Shown here: in pieces, positions 1-7,660 of the stretch
How the letters are laid out: each line of letters begins with the position of its first letter
Position numbering within the stretch: the stretch's first letter is position 1
Source: Oceanospirillum sanctuarii
GTDB lineage: Bacteria > Pseudomonadota > Gammaproteobacteria > Pseudomonadales > Halomonadaceae
Length of the DNA: 64,000 bases
NCBI RefSeq assembly: GCF_002150805.1
Contig: NZ_MTBA01000013.1
Coordinates: 62,001-126,000 of the forward strand
Direction of reading: 5' to 3'
Position numbers and translations under genes: made by a program
The notes under the pieces: generated by a model
Seen by the model: the letters and a program-made list of their open reading frames with translations, nothing else
What the model was told of the DNA's origin: nothing
Database searches by the model: none

Positions 1-25
1 AGACATTTCTGTTAAAAAGTAACGG

Positions 26-1336
26 TCAGAGCAAGTCTGCAAAGGGATAGATATTGACTGTATCCCCGGGGGCGATAGCCGCATGGGCATCACCAATTTC
101 AATCAGACAGTTGGCTTCGGTCATCGAACGCAGAATGCCGGAGCCCTGAGTGCCGGTTGTCCGCACCTCAAGCTGTCCATCACTGTTAAAACCAAAAATG
201 CCACGGTGAAAGTCGGTGCGACCTTCACGGCTGCGCATCTTTTCACCGGCAAGGGCAGGAATTCCCTGCAGCTGCCAACCGGTTTCACCCTGCAGTTTGC
301 GTAGCGCCGGTTGCGCCAGCTGCATAAAGGTCACCATCACAGCAACCGGATTGCCGGGCAGGCCAAAAAACCACGCCGATCCCGAAGGATTATTGATCAG
401 ATCTTTACCAATACGGCCAAAAGCAAAAGGCCGACCGGGACGGATATTCATACGCCAAAAGCCGATCTCGCCCACCTGAGCCAGAGCAGTTTTGATGTAG
501 TCCGCGACACCGACAGAAACACCACCGGAAGAGACCACTACATCGGCCTTCACCGCTGATTCAGCCAGAGTCTTGGCTAGCACCGCTTCCTGATCCGGCA
601 GAATGCCCAGATCAATGACATCACAATGCAGTTTTTTCAGCAGCGCGATCAGGGAATACCGGTTGGTATCGTAAATACTGTGCGCCGGTAATGGCTGCCC
701 CTGCGCCACCACCTCATCACCGGTGGAGAAAACCGCAACCACAAGAGGCTTAAATACCGCAACTTCTGTCAGACCAAGGGAAGCGATCAGCCCCTGATGG
801 GCCGGAGTCAGGCGAGTGCCTGCTTTAACCGCAATCTGCCCAGTTGCCAAATCCTCTCCCGCCTGACGAATATTGTCATTCAGTCGCAGGGATTCCGGCT
901 TTTCGATCACCACCCTGTTGTCACCAGACTGGCAGATCTCACGCATAACAACACTGTTGGCTCCCGCAGGCACAGGTGCACCCGTGGTAATGGTGACCGC
1001 CTGACCGGTTTTCAGCTCACCTGCAAAACCGTGACCGGCCAGCGCCTTACCCACCAGTTCATATTCAGACTCAAAAACCTCACGGCCATCTTCCGGCAGC
1101 GCCAGCGCAAAACCATCCATCGCCGCATTGGTCTGTGCAGGTACATTGATGGGGGAAATCACATCTTCTGCCAGTACACAGCCTGCAAGCTCAGCTATCG
1201 GCTGTTGAATAATCTGAGGCTTCGCTGCAGCGTCAACCGCATCCAGCAATGCCTGTCGCCCCTGCTCAACACTCAGCTGTCCCGGCTGATCAAAGCAACT
1301 TACCGCAGCCTGAGACGTATTCAGTTCCAATGTCAT
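26..1336 (-). CDS. moeA: Molybdopterin molybdenumtransferase MoeA (copy 1)
   Basis: MoeA inserts molybdate (or tungstate) into adenylylated molybdopterin in the last common step of Moco synthesis. The 436-residue product has the family hallmarks in order: NAAMDGFAL near residue 70, TGAPVPAGANSVVM near 115, the MoCF-fold motif SSGGVSVGVADY near 270, RPGRPFAFG near 300 and FGLPGNPVAV near 325. The ATG at 1336 is preferred to the in-frame GTG one codon earlier because it overlaps the mobB stop as TGATG and has GGAG just upstream, so it is translationally coupled to mobB. A second MoeA lies at 62.3 kb with moaB, so one copy may be dedicated to tungsten or to a particular enzyme; that is inference. 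Confidence 0.95.
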   Translation of the reverse strand: MTLELNTSQAAVSCFDQPGQLSVEQGRQALLDAVDAAAKPQIIQQPIAELAGCVLAEDVISPINVPAQTNAAMDGFALALPEDGREVFESEYELVGKALAGHGFAGELKTGQAVTITTGAPVPAGANSVVMREICQSGDNRVVIEKPESLRLNDNIRQAGEDLATGQIAVKAGTRLTPAHQGLIASLGLTEVAVFKPLVVAVFSTGDEVVAQGQPLPAHSIYDTNRYSLIALLKKLHCDVIDLGILPDQEAVLAKTLAESAVKADVVVSSGGVSVGVADYIKTALAQVGEIGFWRMNIRPGRPFAFGRIGKDLINNPSGSAWFFGLPGNPVAVMVTFMQLAQPALRKLQGETGWQLQGIPALAGEKMRSREGRTDFHRGIFGFNSDGQLEVRTTGTQGSGILRSMTEANCLIEIGDAHAAIAPGDTVNIYPFADLL

Positions 1337-1965
1337 CACAGAGCTCCCTGTTTGCTTGTAGTGTCGCCATCGATGCAGCTCTCAGCATCCAGAGCCTGAC
1401 GCTGCTGCTCCACTTGCTGTATCACAAAGTCAGCGATCGCTTCCGGATCATTCAGATCCAGCAAAGGCAGTGCATTAACCGCTTCGCCCGAATCCACCAG
1501 ATTCTCTTTCAGCTTAGTGACATCATTCGTGGCGATAGCAATAATATTGGTGTCATCCACAGCAATTACCGGCTTACCGGTTGCCGGGCGATGTATCTCA
1601 ATTTTTGGAAAAGGGATCGCCTTAAAACCCTCAACCAGAACACAATCCAGGCGGTGCAGGGGTAAAAAATCGATCATCTCCTGCAGATCAGGATCTTTTG
1701 CCGGTGATTCGTCACTCACAGGGAAATCCAGCATCATCGCCATGCGCTGACTTGAAGCCACCAACATAGGGGCTGCACCAGCCTTGCGCAGTTCAAAACT
1801 GTCTTTACCCGGTTGATCTACCTCGAAAGCATGATGAGCGTGCTTCACTACAGCGCAGCGGACACCTTTCTGCACCAGAATCGGTAATAATTTCTTCAAC
1901 AGCGTGGTCTTTCCGGAACCGCTGAAGGCCGAAAAACCCAGCACGGGCAGGGGAAAATTCAACAT
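1336..1965 (-). CDS. mobB: Molybdopterin-guanine dinucleotide biosynthesis adaptor MobB
   Basis: MobB is a P-loop GTP-binding accessory protein for conversion of Moco to the bis-MGD form used by DMSO-reductase-family enzymes such as formate dehydrogenase. The N-terminus carries the Walker A motif FSGSGKTTLLKKLLP, followed by AVVKHAHHAFEVD and a D-rich region (CVLVEGFK) typical of the family. At 209 residues it is longer than the usual roughly 170; the extra residues are a C-terminal tail. It is co-transcribed with moeA, whose ATG overlaps its stop codon. A perfect 14-bp palindrome (1981-1994) lies just upstream of the start. Confidence 0.93.
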   Translation of the reverse strand: MLNFPLPVLGFSAFSGSGKTTLLKKLLPILVQKGVRCAVVKHAHHAFEVDQPGKDSFELRKAGAAPMLVASSQRMAMMLDFPVSDESPAKDPDLQEMIDFLPLHRLDCVLVEGFKAIPFPKIEIHRPATGKPVIAVDDTNIIAIATNDVTKLKENLVDSGEAVNALPLLDLNDPEAIADFVIQQVEQQRQALDAESCIDGDTTSKQGAL

Positions 1966-1980
1966 AACCCTTCCTATTTG

Positions 1981-1994
1981 GCTCAGCGCTGAGC
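1981..1994. repeat. Perfect 14-bp palindrome upstream of mobB
   Basis: GCTCAGCGCTGAGC is self-complementary and ends 16 bases before the mobB start codon. It is followed at 2011-2030 by a small hairpin (GGTTCG ... CGAACC) with a T run. It could be an operator or part of a leader hairpin. No known binding-site consensus is recognised. Confidence 0.35.
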
Positions 1995-2145
1995 TCGCTT
2001 TCAGCGCAGGGGTTCGATACCCGAACCTTTTTGTCGTGTTTTATCAGTCTAGTTCAGCAAGGAATATTCCACGGCAGCGCTGAAACGGGTCAAAAAAGTA
2101 CCAATAAAGTCCATATAGTCCGGAGCAAGGAAAAATTTCCATAAA

Positions 2146-2171
2146 AAAAGCAGCGACTTAGCGCTGCTTTT
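2146..2171 (-). terminator. Intrinsic terminator after mobA
   Basis: A 10-bp stem AAAAGCAGCG / CGCTGCTTTT with a 6-base loop has A/T tracts on both sides, so it could work in both directions. It sits between the mobA stop and the mobB start, suggesting mobA and mobB-moeA are separate transcription units although adjacent and co-oriented. Confidence 0.8.
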
Positions 2172-2240
2172 CTGTCTTTCCGGATTGAGAATTATGGACT
2201 GCGTATTGAACTTAAGACCCTGGTAGATACTACTAACTTG

Positions 2241-2894
2241 TCAGAGACGCTGCTCCAGCTCCTGAACTTCCTGCTGGGTATTCAGATTCATAAAATCTTC
2301 TTCCGGGCTGTCGAATGGCACCACCACCATACGATGCTGCATATACCAACGGTCAATCTTACGTTTACCCTCAGCCAGCCAGGATTCAAGACTTGGTAAC
2401 AGACTTCGACGCATCAGAGAGATTACCGGCTGAAGACGCTCGCCATCGTGAACTACTGCCACATCCACATCGTTCTTAGCGACCGCCTCGTTCAGCTTCT
2501 CAACAACATCCTTTGGCAGCAGAGGAATATCGCAGGGCACAAATAACACCCAGTCAGTTTTGGCGTGGGTCAGACCGGTCAACATTCCCATCAGAGGACC
2601 GTGATACCCCTGTTCGATATCTTCCACAACCTGATGTCCCAGCGCCTGATACTCTTCCAGACTGCGGTTGGCATTGATCAGAACAGACTGCACCTGCGGG
2701 CTTATCTGCTCCAGCACATGATGAATCATTGGCCGGCCCTGAAAGTTTACCCAGCCTTTATCCATGCCTCCCATACGTTGCCCCTGACCTCCGGCCAGAA
2801 CCACCGCTGTAATCTCACGGGTGTCGGATAGGATTGATTGTTTGGTCATTGGCTGAGGCACTCCGGACAAAATCCCTATATTAAGATCTGACAT
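2241..2894 (-). CDS. mobA: Molybdenum cofactor guanylyltransferase MobA
   Basis: MobA transfers GMP from GTP to Moco to form the MGD cofactor. The product shows the nucleotidyltransferase signature VVLAGGQGQRMGGMDKGW, then the family's FVPCDIPLLP metal-binding region and a typical C-terminal helix. An upstream in-frame start at 2933 exists, but the ATG at 2894 is chosen because GGAGGAG lies six bases before it. The N-terminus is about 30 residues longer than needed, so the ATG at 2849 (MTKQS) is an alternative. It lies between the tungstate transporter genes and mobB-moeA in a Mo/W gene block. Confidence 0.93.
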   Translation of the reverse strand: MSDLNIGILSGVPQPMTKQSILSDTREITAVVLAGGQGQRMGGMDKGWVNFQGRPMIHHVLEQISPQVQSVLINANRSLEEYQALGHQVVEDIEQGYHGPLMGMLTGLTHAKTDWVLFVPCDIPLLPKDVVEKLNEAVAKNDVDVAVVHDGERLQPVISLMRRSLLPSLESWLAEGKRKIDRWYMQHRMVVVPFDSPEEDFMNLNTQQEVQELEQRL

Positions 2895-3002
2895 AGCGAC
2901 TCCTCCGCCTATCAAAAAACATATATCTGACATTCACTATAAGCCACCTAGGGAAAACCCGTGGACTTTTTTCGTGACGTTACGTAAAGGGCAAACGAAC
3001 CC

Positions 3003-3902
3003 TTAGCCCTCAATAGAGGAAGCAGCTAACGTGCCAGAACTGATGCTCCACCGGGTATTACAAAGATCCGTCAGTAAGTTCTTCTGGTGAGAACTCACCA
3101 TAATAACCGCACCTTTATCAATTAAATCAGTGACTAAGCGATGCATCAGCTCAACGGAATCATCATCCAGATTAGCAGCAGGCTCATCCAGCAAAAGCAG
3201 ATCAGGCTGCAACAGCCAGGCTCTCAGCAGGGCGAGTCGTTGCCGCTCTCCACCGGAAAGGGTCACCGCATCCTGATATCGCAAGCCCTCAAGCCCCGCC
3301 AGCTTTAAACCCAGCTCAAGAGCTTCACGGGCCGCCGGACGCTTATCCGCCTTCAAAGAACGAATCACAAAGTTAAGGTTGCGCTCCACACTACCGGCAA
3401 AAAGATACGGTGTCTGATGCAGATAACAGATACGCTGATCACCCGCCCCGGAAGAGTCATGACAGCGAATCTCCCCATCCTGAACCGGCTCCAGACCTGA
3501 GATCAGACGCATCAGGGTGGTTTTTCCGGAGCCATTGGCTCCCTGCAGCCAGATATGCTGCTGGCCATCCCAACTCACCGTATCAACCTTGAAAAGAGCT
3601 TCAGCCTGATCCGGCCAGCTCTGAGTTAAACCTTCGATACTAAGCAAACAATGCACAGAGTCTGAAGGGGATTGTTGATCGGCCAACTTGCCCGAAGGAC
3701 GGCTTTTCTCGGATTTATCGGAGCCAATCCAGGGTAGAAGAGATCGTAAAAAGCCTTGGGTTGAACCGGAATCCGGGGTCATCTTTTGCCTGTTAGCAAC
3801 GGAAGATCGCTCTGTCACAACGGATGGTTTCTCTATCACATCAACACCTGTATCAGCGGCTGGCCAGCTGACCCTTACCTCGTAGTAATCCCATACCCAC
3901 AT
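3003..3902 (-). CDS. tupC: Tungstate ABC transporter ATP-binding protein (TupC-like)
   Basis: This is the cytoplasmic ATPase of a tungstate-type importer. Walker A (LQGANGSGKTTLMRL), the signature TLSGGERQRLALLRAWLL, Walker B (LLLLDEPAANLD) and the switch His (SSHQ) are all present in the C-terminal two thirds. The first roughly 85 residues precede the ABC domain and look unstructured and unconserved. The start is uncertain: the ATG at 3902 overlaps tupB by 50 bases, while GTG at 3839 or ATG at 3782 would give shorter proteins. Assignment to tungstate rather than molybdate rests on the neighbouring TupA and TupB and is family knowledge. Confidence 0.88.
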   Translation of the reverse strand: MWVWDYYEVRVSWPAADTGVDVIEKPSVVTERSSVANRQKMTPDSGSTQGFLRSLLPWIGSDKSEKSRPSGKLADQQSPSDSVHCLLSIEGLTQSWPDQAEALFKVDTVSWDGQQHIWLQGANGSGKTTLMRLISGLEPVQDGEIRCHDSSGAGDQRICYLHQTPYLFAGSVERNLNFVIRSLKADKRPAAREALELGLKLAGLEGLRYQDAVTLSGGERQRLALLRAWLLQPDLLLLDEPAANLDDDSVELMHRLVTDLIDKGAVIMVSSHQKNLLTDLCNTRWSISSGTLAASSIEG

Positions 3903-4557
3903 TCAGCACCATGGCGAGAATAAAGAGCACCAATCCAAGCGCCACACCCTGCGCGTACTCCCCTTTCAGGGTTTCCAGTGCAATCGCTGTAGTGATACTT
4001 CGGGTGTAATTCAGAATATTACCGCCCACCATCATGGCACAGCCTACTTCCGCGATAATACGGGCAAATGCGGCGATAAAGCAGGCATATAGCGCATAGC
4101 GCACTTCCAGCATCAGAACCCAGAGGCAGCGCAGCGGGTTTGCGCCCAACATCTTGGCCGTTTCCCAGGCACGCTTATCCGCCCCCTGAAAGGCACTGTG
4201 ACTCATGGAAACCAGCAAAGGCAAACAAAGCAGGAACTGACCAACGATCATCGCATCCTGAGTAAACAACAGACGCCAGTCACCCAAAGGCCCAGCGCGG
4301 GATAACAGCATAAAGAGAATCAGACCCACAACAACAGTTGGAACAGCCATAAGAGTGTGTGTCAGAGAAAGCAGAAGCCACCGACCGGGAAAACGCCAGT
4401 AAGCCAGAGCGAAACCGATCAGAGTCGCCGGAATAATCGCCAGAAGAAGTGCAGTAAAAGAAACCCTGAAAGATACGCCGATAATGGTCCAGAGCGCTTC
4501 ATCGCCTGATACCAGTAGTTCAACCGCCGCAGCAAAGGTCTCGGTCAGAGAAGCCAT
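3853..4557 (-). CDS. tupB: Tungstate ABC transporter permease (TupB-like)
   Basis: This inner-membrane permease of the BPD_transp_1 family has about five hydrophobic segments. It shows the EAA-type loop (WETAKMLGANPLRCLWVLMLEVR) that docks the ATPase, and the ILNYTRSITTAIALET stretch typical of TupB/WtpB proteins. The 234-residue length is normal for TupB. It lies downstream of tupA after a 284-base gap and upstream of tupC, which it overlaps. Confidence 0.9.
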   Translation of the reverse strand: MASLTETFAAAVELLVSGDEALWTIIGVSFRVSFTALLLAIIPATLIGFALAYWRFPGRWLLLSLTHTLMAVPTVVVGLILFMLLSRAGPLGDWRLLFTQDAMIVGQFLLCLPLLVSMSHSAFQGADKRAWETAKMLGANPLRCLWVLMLEVRYALYACFIAAFARIIAEVGCAMMVGGNILNYTRSITTAIALETLKGEYAQGVALGLVLFILAMVLNVGMGLLRGKGQLASR

Positions 4558-4685
4558 TAATGGATGCGCCTTATACTTATCTTATTTTTCTTTTGATTGG
4601 TTGTTAGCTGTTCTGTCATTTTGCCTCCTCCGGCAAAACACTTGGCGATCAACTCACTCAGAACAGATCACCTTAAAACAGCAAA

Positions 4686-4716
4686 CCCGCCGGTGCTATC
4701 AGTCACAACCGGCAGG
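4686..4716 (-). terminator. Possible attenuator hairpin between tupA and tupB
   Basis: Read on the minus strand, CCTGCCGGT and ACCGGCGGG form a 9-bp stem with one mismatch, followed by TTTGCTGTTTT. It lies within the unusually long tupA-tupB gap. A weak terminator here would lower permease and ATPase expression relative to the binding protein. The function is inference. Confidence 0.4.
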
Positions 4717-4841
4717 TCTTATCTCATCTCGTTTACTGATACTGCCGCAACAACCCCAGCGGTATCAGATAAGTCGATCAGAGTTACAGCCACCAACGCA
4801 GGAGAACATCGGCAGCTGCATTACGCTTATACCAAGCGTGC

Positions 4842-5678
4842 TTACTTAGCGTTAGCGATAAACAGACGCTCACCGTGCAGGCGGAAGTCGCTAATACGCT
4901 TCTGAGTTTCCTCAGATACCAGCCAATCGCTCAGCGCCTGAGCACCTTTAGTGTTCAGACCGTCGTATTTAGCAGGGTTCACCAGAATTACCTGGTACGG
5001 GTTGAACAGACCCTTGTCGCCTTCAGAAGCGATTTCCAGATCTACTTTGGTTTTGTAAGCCAACCAGGTACCACGGTCAGTCAGAGTGTACGCCTGCAGC
5101 TCCGAGCTGATCTGCAGAACTTTGCCCATACCCTGACCCACTTCACGGTAACCTTCAAACGGCAGTTTAGTACCCGCCTGCTTCCATAGACCCAGTTCTT
5201 TCTTGTGAGTACCGGAATCATCACCACGGGAAATAAACAGAGACTGAGTCGCAGAAACTTTAGCCAGCGCCTCTTTAATGCTATTAGCAGACTTAACGCC
5301 AGCCGGATCATTCTTAGGACCAACCAGTACAAAGTCGTTGTACATGATGCCGCGCGGCTGAACACCGTGACCTTCGTTTACAAATTTGGCTTCAGCTTTA
5401 GGAGCGTGGGTCATTACCAGATCCACATCGCCATCACGTCCCATACGCAGCGCCTTACCGGTACCTACCGCAATCACCTGAATAGTTGCGCCGTTAGCTT
5501 TTTCAAACTCAGGCAGCAGGTAATCCAGCAGACCAGAGTTATAGGTACTGGTTGTGGTCGCCAGACGTACAATCCCCAGGTCTTCCGCATAAGACTGGAT
5601 TGATACGGTTGCCGCCAGCGCAGCCAACGCCGCCGAACGGATAAAGGTTTTCAGTGTGCTCTTTTTAGTTGTGCTCAT
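4842..5678 (-). CDS. tupA: Tungstate ABC transporter substrate-binding protein TupA
   Basis: This is the periplasmic high-affinity tungstate-binding protein. A signal peptide (TLKTFIRSAALAALAATV ending near SYA) precedes the mature start EDLGIVRLATTTSTYNSGLL, whose TTTST oxyanion-binding motif is the TupA hallmark. VAVGTGKALRMGRDGDVDLV and SRGDDSGTHKKE are further family motifs. The ATG at 5678 is chosen over an in-frame TTG at 5714 because only it places the signal peptide correctly. A good sigma-54 promoter lies at 5743-5757. Tungstate uptake fits the Cys-type formate dehydrogenase encoded at 36-46 kb. Confidence 0.94.
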   Translation of the reverse strand: MSTTKKSTLKTFIRSAALAALAATVSIQSYAEDLGIVRLATTTSTYNSGLLDYLLPEFEKANGATIQVIAVGTGKALRMGRDGDVDLVMTHAPKAEAKFVNEGHGVQPRGIMYNDFVLVGPKNDPAGVKSANSIKEALAKVSATQSLFISRGDDSGTHKKELGLWKQAGTKLPFEGYREVGQGMGKVLQISSELQAYTLTDRGTWLAYKTKVDLEIASEGDKGLFNPYQVILVNPAKYDGLNTKGAQALSDWLVSEETQKRISDFRLHGERLFIANAK

Positions 5679-5742
5679 GCTAGTTGCTAGTCCTTTAAAT
5701 GCTTCAAAGTGCAATGTTTGTTATGATCGGGCACCCTCTGGA

Positions 5743-5757
5743 GCAAGATAGATGCCA
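5743..5757 (-). promoter_or_regulatory. Sigma-54 promoter of tupA
   Basis: On the minus strand TGGCAT-CTATC-TTGC matches the -24/-12 consensus (TGGCAY-N5-TTGC) with exact spacing, and C precedes it as in the extended consensus. The predicted start site near 5731 gives a leader of about 50 bases to the tupA ATG. An NtrC-type activator gene is divergently placed about 430 bases away. Confidence 0.75.
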
Positions 5758-5843
5758 GAGTGCCTCATCCCTGATAAACACTGACTCGCAAGTCAGATTA
5801 GATCAAAGTAGATGACTGCAATAGTAAAAAAAACAATAAAACA

Positions 5844-5858
5844 GGGTCATAATGACCC
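5844..5858. promoter_or_regulatory. Candidate enhancer palindrome between tupA and the sigma-54 activator gene
   Basis: GGGTCATAATGACCC is a perfect 7+1+7 palindrome centred about 100 bp upstream of the tupA -24/-12 element, the usual distance for a bacterial enhancer-binding protein. A second inverted repeat, CTGACT-N4-AGTCAG, lies at 5782-5797. Assignment to the adjacent response regulator is inference. The same palindrome was not found before the other two sigma-54 promoters. Confidence 0.4.
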
Positions 5859-6169
5859 AGATAAAACACCCTCCGGACAATATGACGCACCGCATCTTCT
5901 CCAGCACAAAACGCCGGAAAAACTAAAAGTGACAAAGATCACTCAAGCGGCCCTGACAGACTGATCAACTCCATAACGATCAGATTGCACAGGACAGTCA
6001 GAAAGAGATCCGAGAAATGGAACAGACAGGTCGGGGCAGGAATAATTCCCGACTATTTTCGCTGATGGCAATAAAAAGGCTTAGAGGTAACACGTTATAA
6101 AAGCAGCCCCATAAAAACAGTCACCGCGAAAATAAATAAACAACAATACCGAGCGAAGAAACGAACACG

Positions 6170-7660
6170 ATGGTCTCCATGGATAAAAACTCCCGCTTTT
6201 CCGCCGCTGACTCTACAGGCACACAGTCAGCAGGCACCCCCTCCGGCGCACCAACTTTTGGTCTGGGTGGATTAAACGCAGGCGCAATGGCTCCAGCAAT
6301 TTCGGTTCTGATCGTTGATGACGAACCGGGCATGCGCAACTTTCTGATCAAAGCTCTGAACAAACGCTTTGCGCTGGTGGAATCTGCCGACAGCATCGAA
6401 ACCGCTGAAGAGATTCGTAAACGCTGCCACTTCGACCTGATTATCTGCGACATCAAACTACCGGGACGCTCCGGTATTGAGTGGCATGAAGCGATCTCCG
6501 GTGACGAGCGCCGCAGCGATATCATCTTTATGACCGCATACGCGGATCTGGAAACCGCCATCGAAGCCCTTCGTGCCGGTGCCAGCGACTTTATTCTCAA
6601 GCCATTCCGTCTGGAACAGATGATGGCTGCCATCGACCGCTGCGTTGAGCGCCGTCTGATGGCCCGTGAAAACTTTGTCCTCAAACGTGAACTGAACACC
6701 GTATACAGCTCGGGCAGCGCCATGCTGGGTGAAAGTCAGGCGATTCGTGATGTCGACAGCATTATTCGTCGTGTCGCTCCAACCCCTTCTGCAGTTCTGA
6801 TTGAAGGTGAATCGGGAACCGGTAAAGAACTGGCTGCCCGCGCCCTGCACGAAAACAGTGGTCGAAGCGGTGCCTTTGTACCGGTGAACTGCGGCGCGAT
6901 TGCAGCGGATATTCTGGAAAGTGAACTGTTCGGCCACACCAAAGGTGCCTTTACCGGTGCTCAGAAAGCCCGTGAAGGCCTCTTTACCTTCGCCAGCGGC
7001 GGTACACTCTTCCTTGATGAGATTGGTGAAATGCCACTGGGCATGCAGGCCAAGCTGCTGCGTGTACTGGAACTGAAAGCGGTCAGGCCTGTGGGCAGCG
7101 AGCAGGAGATCAGTGTTGATGTCCGTATCGTCGCCGCAACCAACCGCAATCTGGAAGAGGAAGTTAAAGAAGGCCGCTTCCGTGAAGATCTTTATTACCG
7201 CCTGAATGTACTGACGCTGACGCTGCCTCCACTTCGGGATCGTCCGGAAGATATTCCAACACTGGTGCACAACTTCTCCCGCAAGCTATCCAAGGAACTG
7301 GGTCTGCCACCTGTGCCTCTCACCCACGAAGATATGGCCGTCATCTCAGGCTATGGCTGGCCCGGCAATATTCGTGAACTGAAGAACTTTGTTGAGCGCT
7401 GTATCCTTTTGGGTCGCCTGCCCATCGAAAGCTTTGCCAGAGGGGACAGTATGTCCCAGAGCAGCGAAATCACTCCGACCGAAGGGCGCGGATATCCCTC
7501 CAGCTGGCCGATGGATGAGGTGGAGAAGCACCATATCCTGCAGGTACTGAGCGAGTTTCAGGGTAATAAATCAGCCGCCGCCCGCCAGTTGGGTATTTCT
7601 CGTAAAACATTGGATCGGAAATTGCAGGCGTGGGATGAAATTCAGGGTGCCGAATCCTGA
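6170..7660 (+). CDS. NtrC-family sigma-54-dependent response regulator
   Basis: This cytoplasmic transcriptional activator has about 40 variable residues, then a receiver domain (acidic pair in VDDEP, phospho-acceptor Asp94 in IICDIKLPG, Lys in ILKPF). The AAA+ domain follows, with Walker [15 protein letters not shown], the sigma-54-contacting GAFTGA loop ([13 protein letters not shown]) and Walker [14 protein letters not shown] Fis-type HTH ends the protein ([20 protein letters not shown]). ATGs at 6170 and 6179 are both possible. The stop codon region overlaps the start of the kinase gene by one base. The nearby sigma-54 promoter of tupA, and those of the formate dehydrogenase operon and the 21.4-kb RNA, are plausible targets by inference. 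Confidence 0.93.
   Translation: MVSMDKNSRFSAADSTGTQSAGTPSGAPTFGLGGLNAGAMAPAISVLIVDDEPGMRNFLIKALNKRFALVESADSIETAEEIRKRCHFDLIICDIKLPGRSGIEWHEAISGDERRSDIIFMTAYADLETAIEALRAGASDFILKPFRLEQMMAAIDRCVERRLMARENFVLKRELNTVYSSGSAMLGESQAIRDVDSIIRRVAPTPSAVLIEGESGTGKELAARALHENSGRSGAFVPVNCGAIAADILESELFGHTKGAFTGAQKAREGLFTFASGGTLFLDEIGEMPLGMQAKLLRVLELKAVRPVGSEQEISVDVRIVAATNRNLEEEVKEGRFREDLYYRLNVLTLTLPPLRDRPEDIPTLVHNFSRKLSKELGLPPVPLTHEDMAVISGYGWPGNIRELKNFVERCILLGRLPIESFARGDSMSQSSEITPTEGRGYPSSWPMDEVEKHHILQVLSEFQGNKSAAARQLGISRKTLDRKLQAWDEIQGAES

Larger units (their letters stand above)
5715..6169. other. Divergent intergenic region tupA / response regulator
   Basis: This 455-base stretch holds the tupA sigma-54 promoter, the two inverted repeats noted separately, and AT-rich sequence before the regulator gene. 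No convincing open reading frame or RNA gene is seen in the remainder. Confidence 0.6.

Noticed and set aside
2009-2030. tRNA T-arm-like GGTTCGATACCC sequence upstream of mobB
   Set aside because: Neighbouring sequence does not form acceptor, D or anticodon stems; it is only a short hairpin.
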